Shown piece by piece: positions 1 to 9,447 of a DNA stretch of 64,000 bases (its first letter is position 1; every line of letters begins with the position of its first letter). Made by a program: the position numbers and the translations under genes. The DNA is from Chelativorans intermedius. GTDB lineage: Bacteria > Pseudomonadota > Alphaproteobacteria > Rhizobiales > Rhizobiaceae. Below the pieces are notes generated by a model, which was given only the letters and a program-made list of their open reading frames with translations, had not been told where the DNA came from and searched no databases. The stretch spans positions 62,001 to 126,000 of the forward strand of contig NZ_JAODNW010000017.1 of NCBI RefSeq assembly GCF_025398255.1, in the 5' to 3' direction.

Positions 1-72
1 TCGCGCTGCCGCGGCGCTGAGGCCGCCTGCCCGCCCCTCGGAAGGGGGGCACAATGCGGCGCCGGGAATCGG

Positions 73-1866
73 CTATGCGGGCGAGGGGTTGTCGAGCTGG
101 CCGCCAAGCCTCTCGCTCCAGCGCAGAAGCCTTGCGGACTCCAGGCGCTCGGCGACGAAGCGCGCGGCCTTGATCTCGGTTTCCGCACCTGCCGGATTGC
201 CCTGTTCGACCAAGCGCTCGGCCAGCCGCAATCGCACCTCCGCGGCGTTGTAGGCAGCGCCCGCCCTGCTCCACAGATGGCGGGCGATCTCGAGTTGTTC
301 GATGGCTGCCGCCAGAGTGCCCTCCTGCGCGAAAAGATCCGCCTTCGCCTCGGCGACGACGGCCCGTATCGATGGCGTCGTCCAGCGGCCGGGCTCGCTT
401 TCGATCTCCCTGATGACGTTCCATGCCCGCGCGTCCATCCCGTTGCGCGCCGCGATGAGCGCCAGATGCGCAAGAAGCAGCCCCCGGCGCTGCAATGTGG
501 GCCAGGCTCGGCCCACCATGGCGCGCTCCAGCCCCGACAGGGCGGCGGCGCCATTGCCCTTCTCGTGCTGCAGCAGCGCCAGTCCGGGCTGCGGGTCCCA
601 GCCGACCGCACAGGCGCTCTCATAGGCGCGTTCCGCCTTGTCCAGTTCCCCCTTGATGCGGTGGATGTCGCCCAGCACGCGATAGGCGTCGCCGATCGCC
701 CAGGGCGCATCGCAGGAGAGCGTCTCCAAGGCACCCGCGATGAGCTGCTCGGCCTGCGCAAGGGTTCCCTGGACGCCCAGGAGTTCGGCGCGGTGAAGCT
801 GGCACGATCCCGTGAAATTGTGGATGCCGCAATCGCTGCACCACTTCTGATAGCCCAGCGTCCACTGGCTGGCGCGCTCCCAATCGCCGAAATTGCGGCA
901 CGCCCACAGGATGTTACAGTAGATCGTGCTGCCGGTGACCGGGTCCAGACCGCTCGAAAGCGCAAGGGCCGCGGCATGGTCCTGATCCTCAAGGCCGCTT
1001 TGCGTGTCTCCCAGGCACAGCTTGTAGAAGCCGCGATAGATGAGCCCCAGCGCCTCGATTTCCGCCTCGCCCAGGGAGCGGCCGATTTCATAGGCCTGGT
1101 TGCTGAGTGCCAGCGCGCGCTCGGGTTCGCCGTCCGCCGCGGCGAGGCGGGCCCCCATCCAGCACAGCAATCCGTATTCGCGGTTGTCGCGCTCCTCGCC
1201 GATCAGCTTCGCGGCACGGGCGTGCCATCCCCTGGCGGCCGCCGTTTCGTTGCGCTCCAGGTGGATTTTGGCGATGGAAAGTGCCGCCTTGGCCGCTGCC
1301 CGGTGGTTGCCGCCCATGTCATGGGCGATGGCCGAACGCCTCAGAATGTCGATGGCCATTTCCGGCGTGCCGGCACATTCGAGCGCCAGCGCCCATTGCT
1401 CCAGATCGGCCGCGTTCAACTGGTCCGCCAGATCTGCCTTCTCAAAGGCGGCCGCCGCTTCCGCCCAGCGGCGTTGGCGCATGAGGGAGCGCGCCAGCCC
1501 GGCAGGCCCGATCTTTTCATCCGCCGCTGCCGCGGTTTGGACAGGGGCATCCTCCCTCGCGTCGGTGACGGTTTCGCAGAAGCGGTATCCGATTTTCGGA
1601 AAGCTGCGGATGGCACCATCCATCCCGCCCTCGCGCAGGGCATTGCGGGCCAGGCTGACGAGGCGCTGCAGCGACGCCTCGGTAACGGTGACGCCCGGCC
1701 ACAGGGCGGACATCAGCTCGTCCTTCGTGACGACGCGGTTGTGGTGGCGCAGAAGAAACGTCAGCAGATCGAACACGCGCGGCTGCATCGGCACTTCGAC
1801 GCCCCGGCAATGGAGCGCGCGGCCCTCCTCGCTCAACTCGTAATCGCCAAAGCGAAACGACGCCAT
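73..1866 (-). CDS. Winged-helix (OmpR/ToxR-type) transcriptional regulator with C-terminal TPR region
   Basis: The first ~100 residues form a Trans_reg_C winged helix: a beta-rich start, then a recognition region containing LWPGVTVTEASLQRLVSLAR and ending in FPKIGYRF, as in ToxR/CadC/HilA-type regulators. No receiver domain or transmembrane helix is seen. The remaining ~490 residues are Ala/Leu-rich helical repeats of TPR type, resembling MalT- or HilA-like signalling arms. It is therefore likely a cytoplasmic one-component regulator whose TPR part binds a ligand or partner. The ATG at 1866 is preceded by AGGAG at suitable spacing. It reads away from the DUF4242 operon that starts at 2060, so the ~190-bp gap probably holds both promoters and the regulator may control that operon (inference). 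No specific regulon can be assigned. Confidence 0.85.
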   Translation of the reverse strand: MASFRFGDYELSEEGRALHCRGVEVPMQPRVFDLLTFLLRHHNRVVTKDELMSALWPGVTVTEASLQRLVSLARNALREGGMDGAIRSFPKIGYRFCETVTDAREDAPVQTAAAADEKIGPAGLARSLMRQRRWAEAAAAFEKADLADQLNAADLEQWALALECAGTPEMAIDILRRSAIAHDMGGNHRAAAKAALSIAKIHLERNETAAARGWHARAAKLIGEERDNREYGLLCWMGARLAAADGEPERALALSNQAYEIGRSLGEAEIEALGLIYRGFYKLCLGDTQSGLEDQDHAAALALSSGLDPVTGSTIYCNILWACRNFGDWERASQWTLGYQKWCSDCGIHNFTGSCQLHRAELLGVQGTLAQAEQLIAGALETLSCDAPWAIGDAYRVLGDIHRIKGELDKAERAYESACAVGWDPQPGLALLQHEKGNGAAALSGLERAMVGRAWPTLQRRGLLLAHLALIAARNGMDARAWNVIREIESEPGRWTTPSIRAVVAEAKADLFAQEGTLAAAIEQLEIARHLWSRAGAAYNAAEVRLRLAERLVEQGNPAGAETEIKAARFVAERLESARLLRWSERLGGQLDNPSPA

Positions 1867-2059
1867 TCCTCCGCTCCTGACGGGAGTCCCATGCCTTCAG
1901 AATAAAAGCTCAGGAGAAGATCAGCAAACGATCAGCGCGCGATAAGGACTTCGCCTCGCCCCCGGCGCTACGTTCATCCTGCATCGCAACCGCCCTGCCG
2001 GTCGCTCCTTGAGCGGCCGCCGGCCCGGCGGTCTGCGACGAACCCCTCAGGAGGCAGCG

Positions 2060-2443
2060 ATGGAACGGCCGCACACAGAGCATGAACCGATGACGATTTT
2101 TTCCGTGCGTCGCCGCCGCGCCTGGGTGGAGCCTTCGCAGCTGGAGGCCACGGCCGTCAAGTCCGAGCGCATCGCCAATGGGCAGATGCGCGGGCGGTTG
2201 CGCTGGATTCGCAGCTACATCCTGCAGGAGGCCGACGGCAGCCTGGGCAGCATATGCATCTACGAGGCGCACAGCGCCGAGGTGATCGCGCAGCATGCCC
2301 GCCTGGTCGGCATGCCGGCCGACGAGATCACGCCGATCCGCAACACCGTGATCGTTCAAGACGACCCGATCCGCCGTTCCAGGCCCGAGACGGATGCCTG
2401 GAGCACACGCAATCCAAACCGACAGGAAAGGACCGAACCATGA
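2060..2443 (+). CDS. DUF4242 family small protein (first copy)
   Basis: 127 residues. It is related to DUF4242 proteins, small ferredoxin-like alpha/beta proteins; one Streptomyces member (SCO4226) has been described as nickel binding. Visible family features are the sequence around LRWIRSYILQEADGSLGSIC, the CIYEA strand and the AQHARLVGMPADEITPI segment, which matches the second DUF4242 protein downstream. The ATG at 2060 was chosen because an AGGAGG-like ribosome site lies 6-7 bases before it; the frame is open further upstream. Its stop overlaps the next start as ATGA (2440-2443), implying translational coupling. The polar C-terminal tail after residue ~100 is not part of the fold. Its biochemical role is unknown. 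Confidence 0.8.
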   Translation: MERPHTEHEPMTIFSVRRRRAWVEPSQLEATAVKSERIANGQMRGRLRWIRSYILQEADGSLGSICIYEAHSAEVIAQHARLVGMPADEITPIRNTVIVQDDPIRRSRPETDAWSTRNPNRQERTEP

Positions 2444-2955
2444 CGAAAACCGCAACTTTACTATGCGCCGCGGCGATGGCCGCGCTGGCCTGCGGCGGCA
2501 CGCTGGCCGACGAGGCGGCGCACCGGGAGATCGACACGGCGCGCCAGGCGGCCGCCCGCTACGCCGACATCGAGGTGGCGCTGGCGGAAGGCTTCGAGCA
2601 GCTCTTCGAGTGTACGGCCCACGAGAAACACGGCACCATGGGCGTGCACTTCATCCATCCGGGGCGGGCCGGAGACGGCAGGCTGGTCCTCGAGGAGCCC
2701 GAGGTCCTGATGTACGAGCCCCAGCCTGACGGCTCGATGCAGCTCGTCGGCGTCGAGTACATCGTCTTCGAGAAGGATTGGACGGGCCGGGATGCCCCAC
2801 GGTTCCTCGGTCAGACGCTCAAGCGCAAGACGGCTGTCGGCAGGCACGAGGTCGATCCGTTCTACGAAGTCCATGTCTGGCACTGGCGGCACAACCCGCT
2901 CGGCATGTTCGCCGACTGGAATCCGTTCGTGAGCTGCGCGCACGAGCGCGGCTGA
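2440..2955 (+). CDS. Exported protein of unknown function
   Basis: 171 residues beginning with a short basic start and a hydrophobic stretch (residues ~5-22) that ends in an Ala-x-Ala-like site near LADEA, so it is probably a Sec-exported periplasmic protein. The mature part has conserved-looking blocks: GTMGVHFIHP, PEVLMYEP, LVGVEYIVFEKDW and a C-terminal HVWHWRHNPLGMFADWNP. Similar proteins of unknown function occur in other proteobacteria (recollection). The His-rich WHWRH segment and two Cys residues could bind metal, but this is speculation. The start codon overlaps the stop of the DUF4242 gene by four bases, so the two are co-translated. I do not recognise a named family. Confidence 0.75.
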   Translation: MTKTATLLCAAAMAALACGGTLADEAAHREIDTARQAAARYADIEVALAEGFEQLFECTAHEKHGTMGVHFIHPGRAGDGRLVLEEPEVLMYEPQPDGSMQLVGVEYIVFEKDWTGRDAPRFLGQTLKRKTAVGRHEVDPFYEVHVWHWRHNPLGMFADWNPFVSCAHERG

Positions 2956-3035
2956 CACACCCATCTGCCGCCGCAGGCGGCCGATGCCCGAGGGGCCTTC
3001 GGGCCCCTTCCAACCTTGAAACCGAAAGGAGAACC

Positions 3036-3311
3036 ATGATGAAACGGTATGTCATCGAGCGCGACATTCCCGGCGTTGGAAGCCTCAATGCCGAGCAGCT
3101 CAAGGAGGCCGCACGGACCTCGAACGCGGCGCTGGCCAAGCTCAACGGCAAGGCCCAATGGGTGCAGTCCTTCGTGGCCGGCGACAAGACCTTCTGCGTC
3201 TATCTCGCCGAAAGCGAGGAGGCGGTGCACGAGCATGCGCGCGTCAGCGGCTTTCCCGCAAGCCGGATCACGGAGGTCAACGGCGTCATCGACCCGATGA
3301 CCGCCATCTGA
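3036..3311 (+). CDS. DUF4242 family small protein (second copy)
   Basis: 91 residues, close to the minimal DUF4242 length. It starts with the typical MKRYVIERDIPGVG strand and loop, continues with a helix (LNAEQLKEAARTSNAALAKL), the WVQSFVAGDKTFCVYLAE hairpin and the VHEHARVSGFPASRITEV helix that parallels the first copy. The ATG at 3036 (or 3039) follows AAGGAG. It lies 80 bp after the exported protein gene in the same direction and likely belongs to the same operon. Two divergent DUF4242 paralogues flanking one exported protein suggest a common pathway, possibly metal or small-molecule binding; nothing in the sequence proves it. Confidence 0.8.
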   Translation: MMKRYVIERDIPGVGSLNAEQLKEAARTSNAALAKLNGKAQWVQSFVAGDKTFCVYLAESEEAVHEHARVSGFPASRITEVNGVIDPMTAI

Positions 3312-3379
3312 AGGGCGGCGCCCGCCGCGTCGCCGGCGGGCGCGCTGCCCGGCGCCAGAAAGCAGAGGAGGGCACAAGG

Positions 3380-3799
3380 ATGAACGGCGATGAGAAAACA
3401 ACCGTGCCGGCGCGCGCGGGGGGCGTGCGCTGGGCCGATCTGGCGACCGGCGATCCCGATCGTGCGGCGGCCTTCTACTGCGCGTTGTTCGGTTGGAAGG
3501 CCCACGAGCACCGGGCGAACGGAGGCACGCTGACCAAGCTTTGCCGTGGGACAGATCCCGTCGCCTCGATCTACCGGCTGAGCAAGATGCAGCTTCAACA
3601 GGGCATCCCGTCCCACTGGACGCCATATATGGGCGTTCCAGACCTGGAGGCGGCGGCCCGGCGGGCCGAAGCGCTCGGCGGCACCGTGCTGGTCGCACCC
3701 TTCGCCGTGGACGGCATGGCGCGCATCGCACTGATTCTCGATCCGGTCGGAGCGGCCATGGGGCTGTGGCAGGACGACGCCCCCCGATCCCGCGATTGA
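3380..3799 (+). CDS. VOC-superfamily (glyoxalase/bleomycin-resistance fold) protein
   Basis: 139 residues spanning one VOC domain. Recognisable parts are the N-terminal WADLATGDPDRAAAFYCALFGW strand-helix unit, the mid-protein WTPYMGVPDLEAAARRAEALGG unit and the final ILDPVGAAMGLWQ strand. This two-module layout is typical of the PhnB/YdcB-like VOC proteins that often act on small electrophiles or as binding proteins. Usual metal-ligand positions are not clearly preserved, so catalysis by glyoxalase chemistry is doubtful. The ATG at 3380 follows AAGG. It is the last gene of the rightward module before tRNA-Gly, 68 bp after the second DUF4242 gene. Substrate unknown. Confidence 0.8.
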   Translation: MNGDEKTTVPARAGGVRWADLATGDPDRAAAFYCALFGWKAHEHRANGGTLTKLCRGTDPVASIYRLSKMQLQQGIPSHWTPYMGVPDLEAAARRAEALGGTVLVAPFAVDGMARIALILDPVGAAMGLWQDDAPRSRD

Positions 3800-3977
3800 G
3801 AAACAGACATTCCGTCGCGTTTCCCGGCTTCCTTCGCCGCCCCGCCGATGCCCGCGTCTCGGGATGCGCTGGATCGCGACCGCAACCAGCAGCCTTGCCC
3901 GCCCGTTTTCGCAAGGCTGAAAAGCACGAGAAGCCTCAAGCAGAAGGCCACCAAGCGACTGATTTTCTTAGGATAAC

Positions 3978-4052
3978 TGGAGCGGGCGAAGGGATTCGAA
4001 CCCTCGACCCCAACCTTGGCAAGGTTGTGCTCTACCCCTGAGCTACACCCGC
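3978..4052 (-). tRNA. tRNA-Gly (anticodon GCC)
   Basis: On the minus strand the sequence folds as a complete cloverleaf: acceptor GCGGGTG at 4052 pairing with CGCCCGC, D-arm GCTC/GAGC, anticodon arm with loop CTTGCCAAG (anticodon GCC), T-arm GAGGG-TTCGAAT-CCCTT, discriminator T and an encoded CCA (3978-3980). 75 nt including CCA. It points its 3' end toward the accessory DUF4242 module. Confidence 0.97.
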
Positions 4053-4244
4053 TCGTGCGGCAACGCCGCAAGCGGCGCTTATATGGCCGATGTGGCGGCC
4101 GATTGCAACAGGGAATTCGCGGTGTTTTCACATTCATCGGCGGCGGCGGGGCAAGGTGCCGTGCCGCCGCCGCTGCGGCGCTTGCAAAAGGGCCGCAGGA
4201 AAGCCTACATCGGCATGGCGCGAAACCGTTGGAAGCGAGGGGCC

Positions 4245-4745
4245 ATGGCAACGTCGCCGGAAGAGGAACTGATGCGCTGTCTGGCGGAGCTCGGCATTGC
4301 GGTGACGATGCACCGCCACCCGCCGCTCTTCACGGTGGAGCAGTCGCGCCACCTGCGGGGGGAAATCCCCGGGGCGCACACCAAGAACCTGTTCCTGAAA
4401 GACAGGAAGGAGCGCTATTTCCTGGTGACGGCGGAGGAGGATGCCGAGCTGGACCTCAAGTCCATCCATCGCCTCATCGGGGCATCGGGCCGTGTCTCCT
4501 TCGGCAAGCCCGACATGCTGATGGCGCTGCTGGGTGTGGTCCCCGGCGCCGTCACCCCGTTCGGGGTGCTGAACGACCACGAGGGCAGGGTAACGATGGT
4601 TCTGGACGAGGCGCTGATGGACAGCGAGATCATCAATGCGCATCCTCTCCACAACGAGGCCACGGTTTCGCTGCGCAGGGACGACCTGCTGCGCTTTCTG
4701 GAGGCTACCGGGCACCCGCCGCTGATCTTGAAAGTTTCGCAATGA
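4245..4745 (+). CDS. YbaK/ProX-type aminoacyl-tRNA deacylase
   Basis: 166 residues with a single YbaK (INS-like editing) domain that hydrolyses mischarged aminoacyl-tRNA, in alphaproteobacteria typically Ala-tRNA(Pro) (ProXp-ala/PrdX type). Hallmarks seen: the N-terminal HRHPPLFTVEQ segment, the GAHTKNLFLKD lysine region, LMALLGVVPGAVTPFGVLND containing the conserved GxxxP-type loop, and NAHPLHNEATVSL near the end. The domain corrects prolyl-tRNA synthetase errors in trans. ATG 4245 is chosen over an in-frame ATG at 4215 because it has GAGG ~5 bases upstream and fits family length. It precedes the co-chaperone gene by ~95 bp. Confidence 0.9.
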   Translation: MATSPEEELMRCLAELGIAVTMHRHPPLFTVEQSRHLRGEIPGAHTKNLFLKDRKERYFLVTAEEDAELDLKSIHRLIGASGRVSFGKPDMLMALLGVVPGAVTPFGVLNDHEGRVTMVLDEALMDSEIINAHPLHNEATVSLRRDDLLRFLEATGHPPLILKVSQ

Positions 4746-4839
4746 TCGCCACATCACGCTCTCTGCCCATGCCCGCAAGGATGACGCCCGGGTGGCGTGC
4801 GGGCGGGCAGGAGCGCCAGGCATTGAGAAGGGGCAGAGG

Positions 4840-5793
4840 ATGAACAATCACGACAATCCCTATGGCGGCGCCAGCGGCCCGATGACGGCCGGCGTCAGCT
4901 TCGGCGAGGCGGGGCCTGAGCGGGGGGCGGACGGGCTCATCAAGGACACCTCCACCGCCTCCTTCGCCGCCGACGTGATCCAGGAATCGCGCCGCCAGCC
5001 GGTGCTGGTGGACTTCTGGGCCCCATGGTGCGGCCCCTGCAAGCAGCTTGCCCCGGCGCTGGAGAAGGTGGTGCGCGAGGCGGGCGGCGGCGTGAAGCTG
5101 GTGAAGCTGAACATCGACGAACATCCGGCCATTCCCGGCCAGCTCGGCATTCAATCGATTCCCGCCGTCATCGCCTTCAAGGACGGGCAGCCTGTCGACG
5201 GCTTCATGGGAGCGGTGCCGGAGAGCCAGATCCGCGCCTTCGTCAAGCGGCTTTCGGGCGGCGGCAACCGCATCGAGGAGGCGCTGGCGGCAGCGGCGGA
5301 GATGCGCAAGGCCGGTGATGCCCAGCAGGCCGCGCAGCTCTATGCGGCCATCCTGCAGCAGGAGCCGGAGCATGTGGAGGCCCTGGCCGGGCTCGCCGAT
5401 CTTCTCTTCGAGGCGGGGCAGGTGGAGGAGGCGCGCGCCACGCTGGAGCGCGTGCCGGAGGCCAAGCGGGAGGCCGCATCCGTCGCTGCGGTGCGCGCCA
5501 AGATGGCGCTGGCGGAGCAGGTGGCCGGGCTCGGCGACCCGGCGGAACTGGAACGGCGGCTCGAGGAAAACCCCGCCGACCACCAGGCACGTTTCGATCT
5601 GGCGCTCATCCGCAACGCCCAGGGAAGGCGCGAGGAAGCGGCCGATCACCTGCTTGCCATCGTCAGGGCAGATCGCGGCTGGAAGGAGGATGCGGCACGC
5701 ACCAAGCTTCTGGAGCTGTTCGATGCCTGGGGCATGAGCGATCCGGCGACCCTGTCGGCGCGGCGCAGGCTTTCCTCGCTGCTGTTTTCCTGA
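4840..5793 (+). CDS. ybbN: Thioredoxin-TPR co-chaperone (YbbN/CnoX family)
   Basis: 317 residues. An N-terminal thioredoxin domain (residues ~35-140) has an intact WCGPC redox motif (Cys64, Cys67) and the cis-Pro region IPAVIAF. The rest is a TPR-like helical region (AAQLYAAILQQEPEHVEALAG and later repeats). In E. coli CnoX (YbbN), the homologue protects substrates from over-oxidation and passes them to GroEL or DnaK; E. coli CnoX itself has the motif SQHC, whereas alphaproteobacterial members keep CGPC. ATG 4840 follows GCAGAGGA. It is followed by a Trm112-like gene 52 bp away; no LON-substrate-binding gene, often present here in relatives, lies between them. Confidence 0.9.
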   Translation: MNNHDNPYGGASGPMTAGVSFGEAGPERGADGLIKDTSTASFAADVIQESRRQPVLVDFWAPWCGPCKQLAPALEKVVREAGGGVKLVKLNIDEHPAIPGQLGIQSIPAVIAFKDGQPVDGFMGAVPESQIRAFVKRLSGGGNRIEEALAAAAEMRKAGDAQQAAQLYAAILQQEPEHVEALAGLADLLFEAGQVEEARATLERVPEAKREAASVAAVRAKMALAEQVAGLGDPAELERRLEENPADHQARFDLALIRNAQGRREEAADHLLAIVRADRGWKEDAARTKLLELFDAWGMSDPATLSARRRLSSLLFS

Positions 5794-5845
5794 GCCGGCC
5801 GCGGCATGACGGTGGCGAGGGGGCAGACAGGGGAGGCCGCTTCCA

Positions 5846-6049
5846 ATGGCTGAGGGGGAGCGCCGAGCTTCCATCGAGCCGAAATTTCTGGAGCTTCTGG
5901 TCTGTCCGCTCACCAGAGGGCCTCTTACATGGGATGCGCAGCGCAGCGAGCTGGTGTCGAAGAAGGCGCGGCTTGCCTATCCGGTGCGCGATGGCATTCC
6001 CGTCATGCTGCCGTCGGAGGCGCGCCCGCTCGACATGGAGGAGAGCTGA
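5846..6049 (+). CDS. Trm112-family small protein
   Basis: 67 residues matching the Trm112p-like domain: [14 protein letters not shown], a short hairpin, then the [19 protein letters not shown] segment that is characteristic of the family. Trm112 proteins are activating partners of SAM-dependent methyltransferases in eukaryotes and archaea; the bacterial partner is not established. Only one Cys of the zinc-binding knuckle is visible (the second is replaced in CPLTRGPL), as is common in alphaproteobacterial members. The gene runs with the co-chaperone gene and converges on dnaE2. Confidence 0.88.
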   Translation: MAEGERRASIEPKFLELLVCPLTRGPLTWDAQRSELVSKKARLAYPVRDGIPVMLPSEARPLDMEES

Positions 6050-6132
6050 GAAGCGGGGCGCTTCGTCCTCCGCCATGTGACTGCGCGCCTGCGCCGCTCT
6101 GCCCGGTGTCGGCGGCCGCTCGCACATGCCCG

Positions 6133-9100
6133 TCAATGAAAGTTCCGCCCCTTGGGCATGACGGTCGCGGCCTGCAGAGGAGATGAAAGCGCGGGCCTTG
6201 CCGGCGGCTGCTCCCCGGCGTGCCGGGCTTCCTGCGGCGGGCCGTTTTCGAGCAGGCTGTCGAGCCTGGCGCTCAAATCCTCGATCCTTTCGGCGATGAG
6301 GTGAACGACGCCCGAGGCGACCTGCAGGCGGCCGGTCACGCGCACGAAGCGGGCACCCAGAACCTGAGGGCGGAAGCGCTCGAAGATCTTCTTCCAGACC
6401 ACGATATTGGCGATGCCGGTCTCGTCCTCCAGCGTCATGAAGATGACACCCTTGGCGGTGCCGGGGCGCTGGCGGACGAGCACCAGGCCGGCCACGGCGA
6501 GGCGGCGGCCATTGCCGATGTCTGCGAGGCGGGCATTTGCGATCGTGTCTTCCGCCGCGAGCCGGGCGCGCAGGAAAGAGACCGGGTGGGCGCGGAGCGA
6601 CAGGCCCAGCCAGCGATAGTCGTGCACCACATGCGTGCCCGGCGGCATGGCGGGCAGCGGCATCCGCGGCTCCTTGCCGGCGGCGCTCGGGCCCGGCCCG
6701 TCGAAAAGCGGCATCCGCGCGGCAAGCTCGCCCTCGTCCAGCGCCTGCACGGCCCAAAGGGCGCTGCGCCTGTCAAGGCCGAGGGAGCGGAAGGCATCGG
6801 CCTCTGCCAGGCGGACGAGGACTCCCTTGCGCAGGCCGGAGCGCAACCAGACGTCGCGCACCGAAGCATAACCCCTGCCCCGGCCCCGCACGAGCTGCTC
6901 CATCTCCCCTTCCGACAACCCCTTGACCTGCCGAAAGCCGAGGCGCACGGCATGCCGCGTCCTGATCGAGCCGCGCATCGCGGCGTGCCGCTTCTGCACC
7001 CGCGCCGGATCAAAGGGCGCCTCCTCCAGCGTGCAGTCCCAGGCGGAATGGTTGACATCCACGGGGCGCACCTCGACACCGTGTTCGCGCGCATCGCGCA
7101 CGAGCTGCGCCGGCGCATAGAAGCCCATGGGCTGGGCGTTGAGAAGCGCGGCGCAGAAGACGTCCGGGTAGAAGGCCTTGAACCAGGCCGAGGCATAGAC
7201 AAGCAGCGCGAAGGAGGCGGCGTGGCTTTCGGGAAAGCCGTAATCGCCGAAGCCCTCGATCTGCTTGAAGCAGCGCTCGGCAAAGGCGCGCGGATAGCCG
7301 CGCGAGACCATGCCCTCGATCATCCTGCGGCGGTAGTTGTGGATGGTGCCCGTGCGCCGGAAGGTGGCCATGGCACGGCGAAGCTGATCGGCCTCGCCGG
7401 GGGTGAAGCCGCCGGCCTCGATGGCAATCTTCATCGCCTGTTCCTGGAACAATGGCACGCCGAGCGTCTTTTTCAGGATGGCCTCGAGCTCCGGGCGCAC
7501 ATATTCGGGTTTCTCCTGGCCGTTGCGCCGCCTGAGATAGGGGTGCACCATGTCGCCCTGGATGGGGCCGGGCCGCACGATCGCCACCTCGATGACGAGA
7601 TCGTAGAAGTGCTTCGGCTTCAGGCGCGGCAGCATCGACATCTGCGCGCGGGACTCGACCTGGAAGACGCCGATCGTGTCGGCGCGGGAAAGCATTGCGT
7701 AGACGGGCGCCTTCTCCTTCGGGATGGTGGCCAATGTCAGCTTCTCGCCGCCTTCGCGCAGATAATGTCTTTCGTGAAGATCGAAGGCGCGGCGCAGGCA
7801 GGACAGCATGCCGAGCGCCAGAACATCCACCTTGAGAAGGCCGACCGCGTCCAGATCGTCCTTGTCCCACTCCACCATCTTGCGTTCATCCATCGCTGTC
7901 TTGACGACCGGCACGATCTCGTCGAGCCGGTCCCTCGTGATGACGAAACCGCCGACATGCTGGGAGAGATGGCGCGGAAAGCCCATGATCTCGTTGGCAC
8001 GCGCGAGCAGATGCCGGGTGCGCGGATCCGCGCTGTCGAGGCCGGCCGCCGCCGTCTCCCTCTCGCCCAGCCCAGCGCTCGACCAGCCCCAGATGGAACC
8101 CGAAAGCGCGCTCATCGTGTCCTGGGAAAGGCCCAGCGCCTTGGCCACCTCGCGCAGCGCCGAGCGGCCGCGATAGGAGACCACCGAGGCCGCGAGTGCG
8201 GTGTGCTTCTCGCTGTATTTCTCGTAGATATAGGCGATGACCTCCTCGCGCCGCTCGTGCTCGAAATCGACGTCGATGTCCGGCGGCTCGTCACGCTCGA
8301 CGGAGATGAAGCGCTCGAGCAGATGGTCCATGATGTCGGGGCCGACATCGGTGATGCCGAGACAATAGCAGATGAGGGAATTGGCCGCCGAGCCCCGCCC
8401 CTGGCACAGGATGCCGCGCGAGCGGGCGAAGCGCATGATGTCGTGGACGGTGAGGAAGTAGCGCGCATAGTTCTTCTCCGCCACCAGCGCCAGCTCCTTG
8501 CGCAGGAGGCTTGCCACCTTGTCGGGAATGCCGTCCGCAAAGCGCTTTTCCGCCCCCTTCCAGGTCAGCCGTTCCAGCTCCTCCTGGGCGGGAAGGCCGG
8601 ATTCCGTAGGCTCGTCGGGATAGTTGTGCTCAAGTTCCCCGAGCGAGAAGGAAAGGCTTTCGGCAAAACGGATCGTCTCGTCGAGCGCCTGCGGACAATG
8701 GTGGAAGAGGCGCGCCATCTCCCGCGCCGGTTTCAGGTGGCGCTCGGCATTGGCATGCAGGGCAAAGCCTGCCTCGGCGACGGGCACATTGAGCCGGATC
8801 GCGGTGAGCACATCCTGCAGGGGGCGCCGCGCTGCCACATGGTAGAGCACATCGTTGACCGCCATCAGCGGCGTGCCCGCCGCCTCCGCCATGCATGCAG
8901 CCTGCGCCAGCCGGAACCGGTCGTTGCCGCCATGGGAAGGCGCGACGGCAAGCCGGACGGCATCGCCGAACCGCACCTTCAGGCGCTTCACGAAGGCAAG
9001 GTCTTCCTGCGCGCCCGCTTCGAGCCGGGGAAGGACGGCAAGGGAAAGCCTGTCCCCCCACGCGAAGAGATCTTCCGCCAGGACGAGCGGCGCCCCCTTG

Positions 9101-9447
9101 GCGCTTTCCTCGCGCAGATTGGCCTGCGTCAGCAGGCGGCAGAGATGCGCCCAGCCCTGCCGGTCCTGCGGATAGGCGAGCACATCCGGCGTGCCGTCGC
9201 CAAAGACGAGCCGGCAGCCGGGGTGATAGGCGATCCGGGTGGGCGCGGCATCCTCCTCCAGCCTGATGCATCTGGACTGGCTCCAGGCGCGCACGACGCC
9301 TGCCACCGTGTTGCGATCGGCAAGACCGATGGCCGCATGGCCGAGCCGCCTTGCCTCGACCACCAGCTCCTCGGGATGGGCGGCCCCGCGCAGGAAGGAG
9401 AAATTCGACTGCACGGCGAATTCGGCATAGGCGAGAGGCGCGCTCAT
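6133..9447 (-). CDS. dnaE2: Error-prone DNA polymerase DnaE2 (ImuC)
   Basis: 1,104 residues, the usual size of this C-family polymerase. The N-terminal PHP domain starts with [22 protein letters not shown]; the palm carries the catalytic-acid motif [16 protein letters not shown]; the fingers and beta-clamp region and a C-terminal OB fold ([16 protein letters not shown]) follow. DnaE2 is the catalytic subunit of the SOS mutasome with ImuA and ImuB and carries out mutagenic lesion bypass. ATG 9447 overlaps the imuB stop as ATGA, so translation is coupled. The frame is open far upstream in the same phase, but that part overlaps imuB and is not coding. Regulation is by the LexA box before imuA. 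Confidence 0.96.
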   Translation of the reverse strand: MSAPLAYAEFAVQSNFSFLRGAAHPEELVVEARRLGHAAIGLADRNTVAGVVRAWSQSRCIRLEEDAAPTRIAYHPGCRLVFGDGTPDVLAYPQDRQGWAHLCRLLTQANLREESAKGAPLVLAEDLFAWGDRLSLAVLPRLEAGAQEDLAFVKRLKVRFGDAVRLAVAPSHGGNDRFRLAQAACMAEAAGTPLMAVNDVLYHVAARRPLQDVLTAIRLNVPVAEAGFALHANAERHLKPAREMARLFHHCPQALDETIRFAESLSFSLGELEHNYPDEPTESGLPAQEELERLTWKGAEKRFADGIPDKVASLLRKELALVAEKNYARYFLTVHDIMRFARSRGILCQGRGSAANSLICYCLGITDVGPDIMDHLLERFISVERDEPPDIDVDFEHERREEVIAYIYEKYSEKHTALAASVVSYRGRSALREVAKALGLSQDTMSALSGSIWGWSSAGLGERETAAAGLDSADPRTRHLLARANEIMGFPRHLSQHVGGFVITRDRLDEIVPVVKTAMDERKMVEWDKDDLDAVGLLKVDVLALGMLSCLRRAFDLHERHYLREGGEKLTLATIPKEKAPVYAMLSRADTIGVFQVESRAQMSMLPRLKPKHFYDLVIEVAIVRPGPIQGDMVHPYLRRRNGQEKPEYVRPELEAILKKTLGVPLFQEQAMKIAIEAGGFTPGEADQLRRAMATFRRTGTIHNYRRRMIEGMVSRGYPRAFAERCFKQIEGFGDYGFPESHAASFALLVYASAWFKAFYPDVFCAALLNAQPMGFYAPAQLVRDAREHGVEVRPVDVNHSAWDCTLEEAPFDPARVQKRHAAMRGSIRTRHAVRLGFRQVKGLSEGEMEQLVRGRGRGYASVRDVWLRSGLRKGVLVRLAEADAFRSLGLDRRSALWAVQALDEGELAARMPLFDGPGPSAAGKEPRMPLPAMPPGTHVVHDYRWLGLSLRAHPVSFLRARLAAEDTIANARLADIGNGRRLAVAGLVLVRQRPGTAKGVIFMTLEDETGIANIVVWKKIFERFRPQVLGARFVRVTGRLQVASGVVHLIAERIEDLSARLDSLLENGPPQEARHAGEQPPARPALSSPLQAATVMPKGRNFH

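Noticed and set aside
3891-3918. AGCCTTGC / GCAAGGCT inverted repeat downstream of the tRNA-Gly gene.
   Set aside because: Stem lacks a T-run and lies ~60 bases from the tRNA end; not enough to call a terminator.
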